Of a stretch of DNA of 64,000 bases, positions 8,401 to 18,200 are shown piece by piece. Source of the stretch: Paenibacillus sp. LHD-117 (lineage in GTDB: Bacteria > Bacillota > Bacilli > Paenibacillales > Paenibacillaceae); assembly GCF_030929555.1 (NCBI RefSeq), contig NZ_JAVFVT010000045.1, forward strand, positions 1 to 64,000, read 5' to 3'. Numbering within the stretch: the first letter of the stretch is position 1; every line of letters begins with the position of its first letter. The translations under genes were made by a program, and so were the position numbers. A model generated the notes under the pieces. That model was not told the origin of the DNA. It saw only the letters and a list, made by a program, of their open reading frames with translations, and searched no databases.

Positions 8401-11400
8401 CCAAATATATTCAAATGAAAAATAACCCGGTACCGATAGAATCGATAGCCATTCAAGAAGGTGCAGAGACATCTGTTGGTATAGGTGCAACCAAACAACT
8501 ACATGCCATACTGACACCGGCGAATAGCAGTAACCCAGCCGTAACATGGACATCAGCAAACGAAGTCATTGCAAGCGTAGATTCGAATGGAATCGTTACT
8601 GGTAAAAGCGTAGGAACTGTGACCATCACAGTCGCCTCCCAAGCTGATCCAACGAAAACGGCTTCTATTCAAGTTATCGTAGAACGGCCAAAAGTGGATC
8701 CAGAGGCTCAGGTGTCTTATTATTCTTTTGATCATGTTACAGCTAATACGATAACGGATAGCTGGGGATTGGCAAACGGAACGTTAACAGGTGGAACAAT
8801 TGTTGAAGGTATGTCCGGCAACGCGATTCAATTTGCAAAAGAAGACAAGGTCGAGATTACTTCGCCAGTTACATTGACAAAAGATTGGACAGTATCCTTT
8901 TGGGTAAAAGATTCCGGCAGCAACGAGACCGCATCCGCGCTATGGGATGGCAAATCGTTTACCGGCAATCAGCTAAGTTCCACTTCCATTGATGTACGCC
9001 GCGATAGTACGGAAAGTAAGATGGCTGTACATGTACCAGAAGGTTTCTTAACTTTTAATTACCTCTTAGAGAAAAATAGTTGGAAACATGTTACGGTAAC
9101 CAGCAACGCATCCAATCTTAATCTTTATATTGATGGCCTATTAAAAGCAACGATTGCTTGGAATCAAAATGTGAAGACACCGCTTTTGGCTCCAACAAAA
9201 ATAATTGGTGGACGTGGATTTAGTGGAATATTGGATGAAGTAAAAGTATTTAATCGTACATTGACTCCAGATGAGGTGAAAACGTTAAACTACGTGAATG
9301 GATTGAATATTTCTGAAATGAGTAAAGAGCTATATATCGGAGATTCCTATCAAATTCAAGCTGAACTCATATCTGACAATCCAGATAAATCGTTAACCTA
9401 TACTTCTAGTCATCCACAAGTTGTAACTGTAAATGAAAGTGGTATCGTGAATGCGATAAGTAAAGGCGATGCTACAATTACAGTTGAAAACGCGGCTGGC
9501 GGTTATAAGAAAACGATAGCGATTAAGGTAGCCAAACACCTGAATATTCAATATTCAATTCCGCAATATCATTTGGACGACGAATATATTACAACGATTG
9601 AGAACGGCAAAGGTACAGAGCGACAATATTTGGGGCAGCCGGATATGGTTATGCTGAGCGATAATAAAACATTGATTACAGCGTATCCAATTGGTCATGG
9701 TAAAGGTCCTCTTGTCCTGCAAATGAGCTATGATGCGGGGGAAACTTGGGTTGAAAAAGAGACACCGGCTTCATGGGCAAAATCTCAAGAAACGCCTACG
9801 ATCTATAAATTAAATATGAGTAACGGCAAAGAAAGACTTATCCTGATTACCGGTTGCCCAGGCTGGGGAGATGGTTCGACAGGTTGGAACACATCGTATT
9901 CCGATGATGGCGGAGAGACTTGGACAGAGTATCAGCATTGGTATTCAGAGGTTGATGGTAAGCCGCATAAGACTATCGTAGCTATGGCAAGTTTAGTCCA
10001 GTTGAAAGATGAAAATGGGAATTTATTGGACAAATGGATGGGAGTATATCACGATTATGGTTACACCAATTACAAAACGTATTTAACTTTTGATGAACAT
10101 GGCAATGAACAATGGAGCAAGCCGGAACCCTATTTAAGCGAATACAGATCGATTGAAAGCAGCTATCAAATATGCGAGGTGGGAATGTTCCGATCGCCGG
10201 ATGGTAAAAGAATAGTAGCTTTGGCTAGAAGCCAGTCGCATCAACATAAATCCGTTATGTTCTATTCGGACGACGAAGGCGAGACGTGGAGTGAACCGGA
10301 AGATGTCCAAGGAGCCTTGCAAGGGGAAAGGCATAAGGCAGTCTACGACCCAATTACCGGCCGTCTCGTCGTAACTTTCCGTGAAATTACTCTTGATTAT
10401 AATCAAAACGGCATCATTGAACCTGGCGATTGGAGAGCGGGCGAATGGGTAGCCTGGGTTGGAACCTATGAAGATTTGATGCAGCAAAACGAAGGTCAAT
10501 ATCGCATCATGTTAAAAGAAGATTTTGCACAGAACTTTTATTCAGGGGATACAGGATACGCTGGTATAGTCGTACAACCAGATGGTACCCTTATCATGAA
10601 TTCTTACGGACATTGGGATGAGGCATTCTCTAAAGCATGGAAAGGCGGAGTGACAACTGATCTAAGTTATATTGTGCAAGCCAAATTTAAACTAGGTGTT
10701 ATCGACAATGCACTTCATTTGGTAGATCGAAATGAGCTAATAACGACAATTCAAAGTGTATCTCATGTTGAGGAAGCAAAATATACAATACAAAGTTGGC
10801 AAACCTTTGCTAAAGCGTTAGAAGAAGCAATAATGGTTAAGGAAGATAACATTTCTACTCAAGTTGAAGTTGATCAAGCTAATTCAACACTTCAAGCTGC
10901 TTTTGCAGGATTGCAAGAAGTGCATGGAGAACGGCTTCAGTCTGTGTTGGACGCGCCAACAGAAGTCATTTCGGGGGAAGAATGGATCGCAAGCTTTGGC
11001 TTAAGTCAAATCACGAACCCGGTACAGGCCCAAGACATCGTCATTCGATACGATTCGGATCGTTTTGAGTTTATTAAAGCTGAATCCAAGCTGGAGTCTG
11101 TCAAGATCGTTCAAATACAAACAGATCATCCAGGGCAGGTGCGATTACTCGTAGCTAGTGTAGGGCAGGATCAAGCTATCCGGACAGATGGGACGTTCAT
11201 TGAACTGACAATGCGGGCAAAAGTCGGCGATACACCTTCCACGGGGAACATTGAAGTCGTGCAAGTCATTGTGAGTGATTCGGAAGGAGCAGAAACGAAT
11301 GCGGCCCTCGTTTCCAAAAGCATCACGATTATGCCAATCGATCCAGGTATACTTCTGGATGTGAATAAGGATGGCAAAGTGAGTATTGGGGATCTTGCTA

Positions 11401-11531
11401 TCGTAGCGGCTCATTACGGTAAAAACGTCGATAGTCCGGATTGGAACGCAGCGAAGATTGCAGACGTTAATAATGACGACAAAATTGATGTGAATGATTT
11501 GGCGAAGGTTGCCAGAGAGTTGTTGAATTAG
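5481..11531 (+). CDS. Giant secreted GH123-like plus sialidase-like enzyme with cohesin and dockerin
   Basis: The product has 2016 residues. In order: signal peptide (1 to ~36); two beta-sandwich, probably carbohydrate-binding modules (~40-315); Big_2 (~318-400); a GH123/DUF4091-type region (~412-930) with an Asp-Glu pair D749-E750 in YLGIDERG, the position of the catalytic pair in GH123 beta-N-acetylgalactosaminidases; Big_2 (~985-1070); LamG-like domain (~1078-1270); Big_2 (~1272-1350); a sialidase-like propeller (~1354-1746) with three Asp boxes (SYDAGETW, SDDGGETW, SDDEGETW); a FIVAR-like helical segment (~1752-1815); cohesin (~1816-1950); and a type I dockerin (~1955-2016) with two calcium loops (DVNKDGKVSIGDL, DVNNDDKIDVNDL). 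It would remove sialic acid and GalNAc from glycoproteins outside the cell. RBS AAAGGAG precedes the ATG. The gene is AT-rich compared with the downstream operon. Whether the sialidase is hydrolytic or 2,7-anhydro-forming cannot be told. Confidence 0.82.
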   Translation: MNKLKKVTVKLFHIVLAAVMVLSTVLTANPAVGYAESTSSIVVDDTVTSGDHYFTYTAAADVNGSTGWAADRKSSIIGIEEAKTQHWVWNTNYEEARKHTYSFTFKGTGVELYGVKNDPKNTFQLDDQTPETLLITGAANTETLLYSKKGLTNGIHTVNVTLPEGGTGLQVSYARVYDDEVEVEVETTEILHTKTTGTNNYFTFSGNWAAGNAEHTWSNPLGANPSDTYYEVNFIGHKIDIYAGKNRPMGKVRYLIDGVEIGVFSLYNSSNINSTLITTVSGLTDGPHVLRAEATGEKEPNATGTLIDSAKVVVYHSPYQVSDIVLSQDNITLIEGSQYQMNFTVVPDYADIRDRKYSSSDTNIATVSTNGLVQALSAGTATITISSLKHNLSKTLTVTVTEGNPQMHGSIVDTNSQFTQDRYNEVKNLGVVNKSIYAWKNDKAVSEIALISLESGLRNVSVQATDFVSGTNTLSAIHITTTYIKSTQAYTGMPGYGSKTRPVPEGNRAESNDILYQTTPIQIPFNAVQPVWVEFDVPKDTPSGTYAGKIIVTADKVDTPIEFTYNLEVLDAMMPDAEEFKDGFDIELWQAPYSVAEYYGVEPFSQKHLEILLPHMEKYKQLGGHAITTTIVDDAWDGQTYSANEIHYPSMIKWTKKTDGTFTFDYSDFDAWVNFNKTLGLGDKIVAYGIAPWHNSFTYYDEAASRHVSASFSSVGTGEYNRIWKLFLNSFVEHLEEKGWFDHTYLGIDERGFSAAIFDLIDSVKGIHGDSLKTAGAMDAFVAKKDLGMRVDDLSVGTIAVKAHPTEFAQFIMQREALGLRTTIYSCTGHIPGNFSLSSPAESYWTMMYSYAVGGEGYLRWAYDSWVENPLEDTTHNAFEAGDTFLIFPDERTASNPTSKSSVRLEKMAEGVRDVNKLILMKKEVPAMNADVDRLLVKIKPNYSSSGYYLSAAGKTQIAADMDQIRQEIKTLTSKYIQMKNNPVPIESIAIQEGAETSVGIGATKQLHAILTPANSSNPAVTWTSANEVIASVDSNGIVTGKSVGTVTITVASQADPTKTASIQVIVERPKVDPEAQVSYYSFDHVTANTITDSWGLANGTLTGGTIVEGMSGNAIQFAKEDKVEITSPVTLTKDWTVSFWVKDSGSNETASALWDGKSFTGNQLSSTSIDVRRDSTESKMAVHVPEGFLTFNYLLEKNSWKHVTVTSNASNLNLYIDGLLKATIAWNQNVKTPLLAPTKIIGGRGFSGILDEVKVFNRTLTPDEVKTLNYVNGLNISEMSKELYIGDSYQIQAELISDNPDKSLTYTSSHPQVVTVNESGIVNAISKGDATITVENAAGGYKKTIAIKVAKHLNIQYSIPQYHLDDEYITTIENGKGTERQYLGQPDMVMLSDNKTLITAYPIGHGKGPLVLQMSYDAGETWVEKETPASWAKSQETPTIYKLNMSNGKERLILITGCPGWGDGSTGWNTSYSDDGGETWTEYQHWYSEVDGKPHKTIVAMASLVQLKDENGNLLDKWMGVYHDYGYTNYKTYLTFDEHGNEQWSKPEPYLSEYRSIESSYQICEVGMFRSPDGKRIVALARSQSHQHKSVMFYSDDEGETWSEPEDVQGALQGERHKAVYDPITGRLVVTFREITLDYNQNGIIEPGDWRAGEWVAWVGTYEDLMQQNEGQYRIMLKEDFAQNFYSGDTGYAGIVVQPDGTLIMNSYGHWDEAFSKAWKGGVTTDLSYIVQAKFKLGVIDNALHLVDRNELITTIQSVSHVEEAKYTIQSWQTFAKALEEAIMVKEDNISTQVEVDQANSTLQAAFAGLQEVHGERLQSVLDAPTEVISGEEWIASFGLSQITNPVQAQDIVIRYDSDRFEFIKAESKLESVKIVQIQTDHPGQVRLLVASVGQDQAIRTDGTFIELTMRAKVGDTPSTGNIEVVQVIVSDSEGAETNAALVSKSITIMPIDPGILLDVNKDGKVSIGDLAIVAAHYGKNVDSPDWNAAKIADVNNDDKIDVNDLAKVARELLN

Positions 11532-11567
11532 TAGTTGAACTGCACCCCGTCAAGTAGACAGTACGAT

Positions 11568-11672
11568 TCGTCAAGCCCGGATTGGGCGCAAGCGAAAAAA
11601 GCAGATATCGTGAAGGACTGCGTAATCGATGTTCTAGATCTTGCTGCCATAGCCCTTAATATATTGGGTTAG
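11568..11672 (+). pseudogene. Orphan second half of a dockerin, in frame beyond tandem stop codons
   Basis: Reading on from the giant gene in the same frame, past two adjacent TAG codons, gives SSSPDWAQAKKADIVKDC and then VIDVLDLAAIALNILG before a stop. This is the spacer and second calcium repeat of a dockerin, close to the one in the GH84 protein downstream, but with Cys in place of the usual loop Gly. No start codon or signal peptide belongs to it. It looks like the tail of a lost or recombined dockerin gene. Confidence 0.7.
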
Positions 11673-11684
11673 TTGAAAGGGTGG

Positions 11685-11726
11685 AAAAGGGAGATGTATG
11701 GGAGTTTATCCTACATCTCCCTTTTT
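11685..11726 (+). terminator. Rho-independent terminator after the giant glycosidase
   Basis: AAAAGGGAGATGTA (11685-11698) pairs with TACATCTCCCTTTT (11712 onward) and runs into TTTTTG. Confidence 0.85.
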
Positions 11727-11752
11727 GTTTTGCGTTTGTGAGCAATTGAGGA

Positions 11753-11814
11753 CAAAAATGATCAAGTTCACTACAAAAGAGATCATGTGATAGCGCTGCC
11801 GCAGGTTATATAAT
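11753..11814 (+). promoter_or_regulatory. Promoter with paired CAAA-N4-ATCA-N-G repeats upstream of the NgcE-like operon
   Basis: CAAAAATGATCAAGTT (11753) and CAAAAGAGATCATGTG (11774) are direct repeats 21 bp apart. A perfect -10 TATAAT lies at 11809-11814 and the -35 position is poor (TGTGAT). A partial CcpA-box-like sequence, TGAAAGCGCC, begins at 11814, overlapping the last base of the -10. The pair matches the repeats upstream of the giant glycosidase, so the two units are probably co-regulated. Confidence 0.5.
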
Positions 11815-11909
11815 GAAAGCGCCTATTAGGACCAAACACCTAGAGCGCCAAAAATAAGGCTTGATGTAATTAAGGAAGACGAACATCACTTTGGGGAGGG
11901 TAACATGCA

Positions 11910-13274
11910 ATGAGTAGAAAACTAAGGAAGAAAGTAACAGGGGGGCTCGCGCTTTCCCTCGTCCTGTTAGCTCTATCGGGATGCGCCGGAAACAACGCGA
12001 GCAACAACAATCAGGCAACGACTTCGCCGTCTCCATCGCCGACGGACGCGGCGACGGAAGCGCCTGCCGGGGAGACCAAAATCTCGGGGGATTTTGAAAT
12101 CCAATACTTTGTCGGCGGATACGGCGATGCGTGGTGGAAGGAAATGATCGGCGAGTTCAAGGCGATTTATCCGGAACTGAACATCAAAGAATCGGCCGGC
12201 TCCCAAATCAACGAACAAATGAAGCCGCGCTGGATCCAAGGCGATCCGCCGGATGTCGTCTACATCGATGGCGCGGGCTCGAACGAAACGCAGATGGTTC
12301 AGGATGACCAGCTGATGGATATTACAGACTGGGTGAGGGATGCGCAAAACGCGGATGGCGAAAATCTGGTCAGCAATTTGATTGCCCCTCCACAGGACTA
12401 CAATGGCAAAAACTATACCATTCCGATGGTATTCGGCTCCTGGGGCACCTTCTATGACGCCAAGCTGTTCGCGGATAAAGGCTGGACGGTTCCTACCGAT
12501 TGGGACAGTTTCCTGGCAACCAGCGAAAAGATTAAAGCGGATGGCATCAATCCTTATATCCACACCGGCAAATACCCGTACTACATCGTCGGCGGCCTTC
12601 TCAACTCCGGCTTTGTCTCCGAGAATGGCGACAATGCGCAAATCCTGAAGGATCAAGAAGCGGCCAAAGAAAACTCCTTCAACAACGATGCGGTAAGAAA
12701 GACGCTGGAGAAGATTGTCGTGATGCGCGATAAAGGCTACTTCGATAATGCATCCTTCGGCATGAACCATACGGATTCCCAGATGCTGTTCTTGCAGCAT
12801 AAAGATGCGATGATCCCTAACGGCCTATGGCTGGAAAACGAAATGAGCAAGGACACGCCAGATGGCTTCAAATTCGGATTTATTCCTTCCGTTATGCAGA
12901 ATGCAGGCGGCAAATATGTTGCGATTCCTTACACGAGCAATATCGCCATTGCGAAAAAAGCGAAAAACCCGGAAGCGGCTAAAGCATTCGTCGAGTTCAT
13001 CTTCACGAAGAAAGCTGCCGTCCGCTGGGCCGAGCTGACAGGCGCTCTTATGAACGTGAAGGCTGATCTGGAATCCTCCAGCGCAAGCGATGTTGTCAAA
13101 ACAGCCATGAAATATTTCAACGGCAGCGACACGATCGTTGCTCCAGTCTTCAAATTGAACTCGGATCTTGAGCAAGGGGAGAACGACGCTACGATCGCGT
13201 TGCTCCAAGGCACCATTACCGTGGACGAGTGGATCGACAGGATGGAAAAAGCGGCAGCGAAAGTCCGCGGTTAG
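11910..13274 (+). CDS. Sugar-binding lipoprotein, NgcE-like (GlcNAc/chitobiose type)
   Basis: This 454-residue extracellular solute-binding protein family 1 member has a lipoprotein signal with lipobox LSGC (Cys about residue 25), then an Asn/Ser/Pro-rich linker. The segments MKPRWIQGDPPDV, GSWGTFYDAKLFADKGW and KIKADGINPYIHTGKYPYY resemble the NgcE group that binds N-acetylglucosamine and chitobiose; this assignment rests on family memory. An upstream ATG at 11905 gives only ATG-CAA-TGA, so the start is 11910 after GGGGAGGG. It is the first gene of an operon with two permeases, a secreted GH84 and a broken GH110-like gene, so the importer likely takes up sugars those enzymes release. The coding region is much GC-richer than the gene upstream. 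Confidence 0.85.
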   Translation: MSRKLRKKVTGGLALSLVLLALSGCAGNNASNNNQATTSPSPSPTDAATEAPAGETKISGDFEIQYFVGGYGDAWWKEMIGEFKAIYPELNIKESAGSQINEQMKPRWIQGDPPDVVYIDGAGSNETQMVQDDQLMDITDWVRDAQNADGENLVSNLIAPPQDYNGKNYTIPMVFGSWGTFYDAKLFADKGWTVPTDWDSFLATSEKIKADGINPYIHTGKYPYYIVGGLLNSGFVSENGDNAQILKDQEAAKENSFNNDAVRKTLEKIVVMRDKGYFDNASFGMNHTDSQMLFLQHKDAMIPNGLWLENEMSKDTPDGFKFGFIPSVMQNAGGKYVAIPYTSNIAIAKKAKNPEAAKAFVEFIFTKKAAVRWAELTGALMNVKADLESSSASDVVKTAMKYFNGSDTIVAPVFKLNSDLEQGENDATIALLQGTITVDEWIDRMEKAAAKVRG

Positions 13275-13293
13275 GACGACCTCTCTACCTTCT

Positions 13294-13325
13294 AACAATC
13301 AGAGGACGATGCTCCTCTGATTGTT
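13294..13325 (+). terminator. Intra-operon hairpin between binding protein and permease
   Basis: AACAATCAGAGGA pairs perfectly with TCCTCTGATTGTT, followed by CTTTC. Such a hairpin after a binding-protein gene usually protects its mRNA and lowers read-through, so that more binding protein than permease is made. Confidence 0.8.
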
Positions 13326-13354
13326 CTTTCAAATCTTAAGGGAGGAAGTAGACG

Positions 13355-14272
13355 ATGATTGCGATGATGAAAAAAAATAGATCCAAAAGCTCTTGGAGCC
13401 GAAGGCTGTTTGTAGCCAGCTTCCTGCTGCCGACATTCGTTCTATTCTGTATATTCACGGTCTATCCTCTGATCCGCGGACTTTATTTAAGCTTCTTCGA
13501 CTGGTCGGGCGGGTCGGAAACGATGAACTTTATCGGTATCGATAATTACAAGGAGCTCTTCGCGGATCCGATTATTCCGATTGCCATATCGAATGACTAT
13601 TTCCTCATCTTCTGGAAAGTAATCCTCATCCTATTGTTCGCTGTATTCTTCGCTGTCGCGTTAACGAGGCTGAAGCTCAAGGAATATGGATTTTACCGCG
13701 TCGTCTTTTTTCTTCCGAACATTATTTCCGTCGTTGTTATCGGCGTTCTGTGGAGCTTTATCTACAATCCGAGCCTAGGCTTTCTGAATGCATTCCTCTC
13801 GCTATTTACCGATACGCCCGTAACGACGAACTGGCTCGGTTCCGCCGGCTCTGCGGTCTGGTCTTTGCTTCCTCCAAGCGTATGGGCGGGGATCGGATTT
13901 TATATGCTGCTTATTATCGCATCCATACTAGCTATTCCCAGCTCTTTATATGAAGCAGCCAACATAGACGGAGCGGGTGAATGGAAGCAGTTCACGAGCA
14001 TTACGATGCCCCTGATCTGGGAGCAGTTCAAAACATCCGTTATCCACATTACGATTACAACGCTGAACGGTTCATTCATCATCGTAAAGCTTATGACGGA
14101 AGGCGGTCCCGACAATCAGACGCAGGTTCTTGGCTACTATCTGTATCAGATGGGCTTTAAGCAGTTCCATATGAGCTATGGAGCGACCATTGGCGTCGTC
14201 ATCTTAATTCTATCCTTACTGACAACCTTAATTTTGCAAAGAGTCCTTCATAGGGAGACTATCGAAATGTAA
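13355..14272 (+). CDS. Sugar ABC transporter permease (MalF/NgcF type)
   Basis: This 305-residue membrane protein has six hydrophobic segments and the EAA loop (EAANIDGAGEWKQF near residue 200) through which permeases contact the ATPase. The start is ATG after GGGAGGAAG. It follows the NgcE-like lipoprotein and precedes its partner permease by 12 bp. No ATPase gene is linked, so a shared MsmX-type ATPase encoded elsewhere is assumed. Confidence 0.9.
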   Translation: MIAMMKKNRSKSSWSRRLFVASFLLPTFVLFCIFTVYPLIRGLYLSFFDWSGGSETMNFIGIDNYKELFADPIIPIAISNDYFLIFWKVILILLFAVFFAVALTRLKLKEYGFYRVVFFLPNIISVVVIGVLWSFIYNPSLGFLNAFLSLFTDTPVTTNWLGSAGSAVWSLLPPSVWAGIGFYMLLIIASILAIPSSLYEAANIDGAGEWKQFTSITMPLIWEQFKTSVIHITITTLNGSFIIVKLMTEGGPDNQTQVLGYYLYQMGFKQFHMSYGATIGVVILILSLLTTLILQRVLHRETIEM

Positions 14273-14284
14273 GGAGGTGTACAA

Positions 14285-15154
14285 ATGAATGAGCTGTCAA
14301 TGAATAGGCCGAGGCGGCGGAACGTTTCGAAAACGGTCGTTCGTTTTTTCCTCTTGCTATGGTCTGTGATTGTCCTTTATCCGGTTATATGGACGTTTCT
14401 AACCTCTCTGAAGGACAATCAAATGGTTATGCTGGGCAAGCCTTGGGATTTGCCGAGCGCGCTCCATTTCGAAAATTATTCAAACGTGTGGAGCCGCGCG
14501 CATTTCGGCGATTATTTCTTCAATTCCTTGATCGTTACGGTCGGAAGCATAGCCTTGTCCATGGCGCTCGCCGCAACAACAGCGTACATATTGGCCCGAT
14601 TCCGGTTTAAGGGAAGAGGCATTCTCTACTTTGCCTACATCGCCTCGATGATGATTCCGACGACGCTTGGATTGATTCCTTTATTCTTTTTGCTGAGCGA
14701 TCTTCAATTGGATAATACCTTATTCGGACTCATCCTGGTTTATTCGGTAGGTACCATCGGCATCCTGCCCTTCGCCATTTTTTTCCTGATTGGCTTCTAT
14801 CAATCGCTGCCCAAGGAATTAGAGGAAGCCGCTACGATAGACGGCTGTACGGATTACGGCATCTTCTTCCGAATCATGCTGCCCTTATCGAAGCCGGGGT
14901 TAATTACCGTAGGCATTATGAACACCTTGACCGTGTGGAACGAGTACATTATGGCTACGGTCTTGACCAATAACCCGGAGAAGTACACCGTTCCCGTCGG
15001 GATCGCCATCATGCAGGCGGAGATGCAATATCGGACCGAATGGGGACCGCTGTTTGCCGGACTAGCGATTTCGATGTTCCCCGTCATCCTGATTTACGTG
15101 TTTTACCAGCGGCAGATTACCGGCGGACTGACAGCCGGCGCTTTGAAGGGATAG
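14285..15154 (+). CDS. Sugar ABC transporter permease (MalG/NgcG type)
   Basis: The product has 289 residues and six predicted membrane helices, with the EAA motif EAATIDGCTDYGIFF near residue 180 and the family's typical basic C-terminus (TAGALKG). RBS AAGGAGGTG precedes the ATG closely. It completes the importer encoded with the two genes upstream. The GH84 gene follows 98 bp later on the same strand, which links this importer to extracellular hexosaminidase products. Confidence 0.9.
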   Translation: MNELSMNRPRRRNVSKTVVRFFLLLWSVIVLYPVIWTFLTSLKDNQMVMLGKPWDLPSALHFENYSNVWSRAHFGDYFFNSLIVTVGSIALSMALAATTAYILARFRFKGRGILYFAYIASMMIPTTLGLIPLFFLLSDLQLDNTLFGLILVYSVGTIGILPFAIFFLIGFYQSLPKELEEAATIDGCTDYGIFFRIMLPLSKPGLITVGIMNTLTVWNEYIMATVLTNNPEKYTVPVGIAIMQAEMQYRTEWGPLFAGLAISMFPVILIYVFYQRQITGGLTAGALKG

Positions 15155-15252
15155 GCAAATGAATAGGCGCGTCAGCTTTTCCGGAAGTCGTCGCGCCGAT
15201 CTTATTTGCGGTTAGGCCATGCCAATATAATCAATGGAAAGGTTTTGATCGG

Positions 15253-18200
15253 ATGTCTAAAAAGACCGTTAGTCTGTTGGCGAGTATTCTCATGCTGTCG
15301 AGCGTGTTCACCAGCGCGGCAAGCGCCGCGTCAGACTCTCCTAGTAACGAACCAGCCGCAGCCAGTGTCCCCTACGAAATTTACCCTCTCCCGCAAAAAA
15401 CGACTTACACGGGTACGAACGTCACGCTAACCGATGAAGTGAATATCGTTTTTGAAAGCGCTATCGATGAATACACCGAAAATTTTCTTGAGAAAATGTT
15501 GTCCGAGAATGGCATCGAAGCTGCGACATCGGAAGCCATCGTTGCCGATAAGACGAATATTCTGATCGGCGTCAAAGATTCTGACGGCTATGTCGATGCC
15601 TATTTTGATGCTCATATCAATTATGACGCCGATATTTTCGCCAATCAGGATGCTTACGTTCTGGAAATCGACGATCAAGAGGCAGATGCCGACCATATCG
15701 CCATCTTGGGCGCGGATACGGATTCCGCCTATTATGGGCTGGCATCGCTTAAGATGATTTTGGACCAAGCGTCGGAGAGCGAGGTTCAAGAAGTAAAGAT
15801 CGAAGATTTTGCCGACACCAACTTCAGGGGCTTCATCGAAGGTTTCTACGGTTTTCCATGGTCGCATGAGGATCGTATAAGCTTGATGCGGTTCGGCGGA
15901 ACGATGAAGATGAATTCTTACATTTTCGCGCCGAAGGATGACAAGTACCATAACTCGGCATGGAGAACGCTGTATCCTGCCGCGGAACTGGCTAAGATTA
16001 AAGAATTGGTCGATGTCGGACACGAATCCAAAACGCAGTTCGTATGGGCGATTCACCCCGGCTTCAACATGATCAACTGGAATAATTACGACGCCGAGCT
16101 CGCGACGTTGATTGCCAAGCTAGAGCAGCTTTACGGTATCGGCGTTCGCCAATTCGGCTTGTTCATGGATGATATCAGCACCTCCCAGTCGTTGACGGAC
16201 AAGGATAAGCACGTGAAGCTCATCACGGATGTTGCCAATTGGGTTGCCAGCAAGGGAGACGTGAAATCGCTCATTTATTGCCCTCCATTCTACAATCAAA
16301 GCTGGACAGGCGCGGGCGGCAAGCCTTATCTTCAAGCGCTTGCCAATGTGCCTGAAAATGTAGAAATCATGTGGACGGGCAGAGGCGTAGTCGGAACCGT
16401 CAACACGGCCGATATGCAATGGCCGAAGGACGCGCATGGCAGAGATCCGTATGTGTGGCTCAATTGGCCGGTCAATGACTACAAAGATTCCAGGCTGATG
16501 CTTGGCAAGGGAGAGGTGCTTAAGCCAGGCACGCATAATATATCAGGCGTCGTATCGAATCCGATGGGGCATGCCGAGCTATCGAAAATTGCTTTATTCG
16601 CCGTTGCGGACTACACATGGAATGTGGATGACTTCAACGTCGACAAGAGCTGGATCGATTCCTTCGGCTATGTAGCTCCCGAGGTTGCTTCCGAGCTTAA
16701 CGCCATCGCTTACCATCTTAGCGATCCGTCGCCAAGCGGTCATGGTCTTGTCGTAGGCGAGTCGGAGAATATCAAGGAGGAGCTTGAATCGTTTCTAACT
16801 CGTTACGCAAGCGGCCAGTCGGTTGCAGAAGTTGGTCAGACCTTGATCGAGGAATTCGACCATGTGCTGAATGCGATCGACTCCTTCCGAGCGAACATTC
16901 AAAATCCGGCGATGCTGGAGGAAATTAATCCTTGGTTGAACGTACTGCATCATGTTCTTCAAGCGGATAAATCGGTGGTCCTGTCTGCGCTGGCGGTACA
17001 GAACGGAGAGCTGGATGCAGCATGGGAGGAGCTGGCCAAAGCGACAAGCGCGATGGCCGCATCGAAATCATTCAAAATCAAAAAGTTAAACGCTCCGGAC
17101 GTTACCGTTGAAGCTGGAGCGAAACGGCTCGTTCCGTTTGCTCAACAATTATTGAATAAGCTGGATGCGCAAATTTATAGTTCCATTGATCCGGACTTCG
17201 TCATTCCGGTCGCAACTAGCTCTTATGGGTCGGTTAACGGTCTGAACAAAATGGTCGATGGCGATTTGAGTACGAATGTATACATTCAGACGCTTCAGAA
17301 GAATGGCGACTGGTTCGGTCTGGACTTGGGCAAGACCGTTCAAGTGAATGATGTCACCATCACACAAGGCCGCACGGACAGCGATCATGACATTTTCCAA
17401 CGAGGGATATTGGAATATTCCGCCGATGGACAGACTTGGACGGCAATCGGAGAAGAGCGATCCGGCTTCAAAATTGCGGTGAAGGAGCTTGAGCTGGAAG
17501 CAAGATATATCCGGTATCGGTTGACCCATGCCGGTGTTCCAGGCGGCAAGCCTGATCTGTGGACGGCGGTCAGAGAATTTGCGGTTAACGAGAACACAGG
17601 CAAAGCGGGCATTTATACGAATGTTCCCGGGCTCAAGGATACAGCCGTTGCTTCAACGCCGACTTCCGTTGAGATTGCAAATCTTAGCCAAATTACATTG
17701 CAGGCATCGGAGTATGTGGGCATGAAGCTGCAGTCGATCGAGCAGATCGCAGAGGTAACGCTGGCAAGCGCCAATCCGGAAGTCGTAATGGAGTCCTCCG
17801 AGAATGGCGTTGAATGGACGGCAGTTACTGCTGCTGCGCCTTACAACGATGCCGCTTACTTCCGGCTAATCAACAAAGGCGATCAGGCGGTCACATTCGA
17901 TCTGGGCCGTTTGTTCGTGAAGCTGAATAAGTTCACCGAGCCAGTTGTTACGCATAACTATGGAAGCATCTATCAGGGCAATATTAGTCAGGTTTACAAT
18001 GCGGATTTGGTGAACAAGGTATGGTTCGGCAGTATTCAAACAGCCGGCAAATACGTGCAGGTGGACATGGGCGGGGTCGTAAATGTACGCAATGTCGCAG
18101 TCGTCATCGGCGACGGAGAAGGCGACTTCTTCCGCAAAGGCGACTTGCAGCTATCGGCGGACGGCCAGAATTGGATCACCATTCACAGCTTCAATAACCC

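Noticed and set aside
11973..12800. Long antisense open frame opposite the NgcE-like gene
   Set aside because: It is rich in Arg and Val as expected for an antisense shadow, has no RBS, and the plus-strand gene is well supported. The same holds for other long antisense frames at 21355-23700 and 37920-38999.
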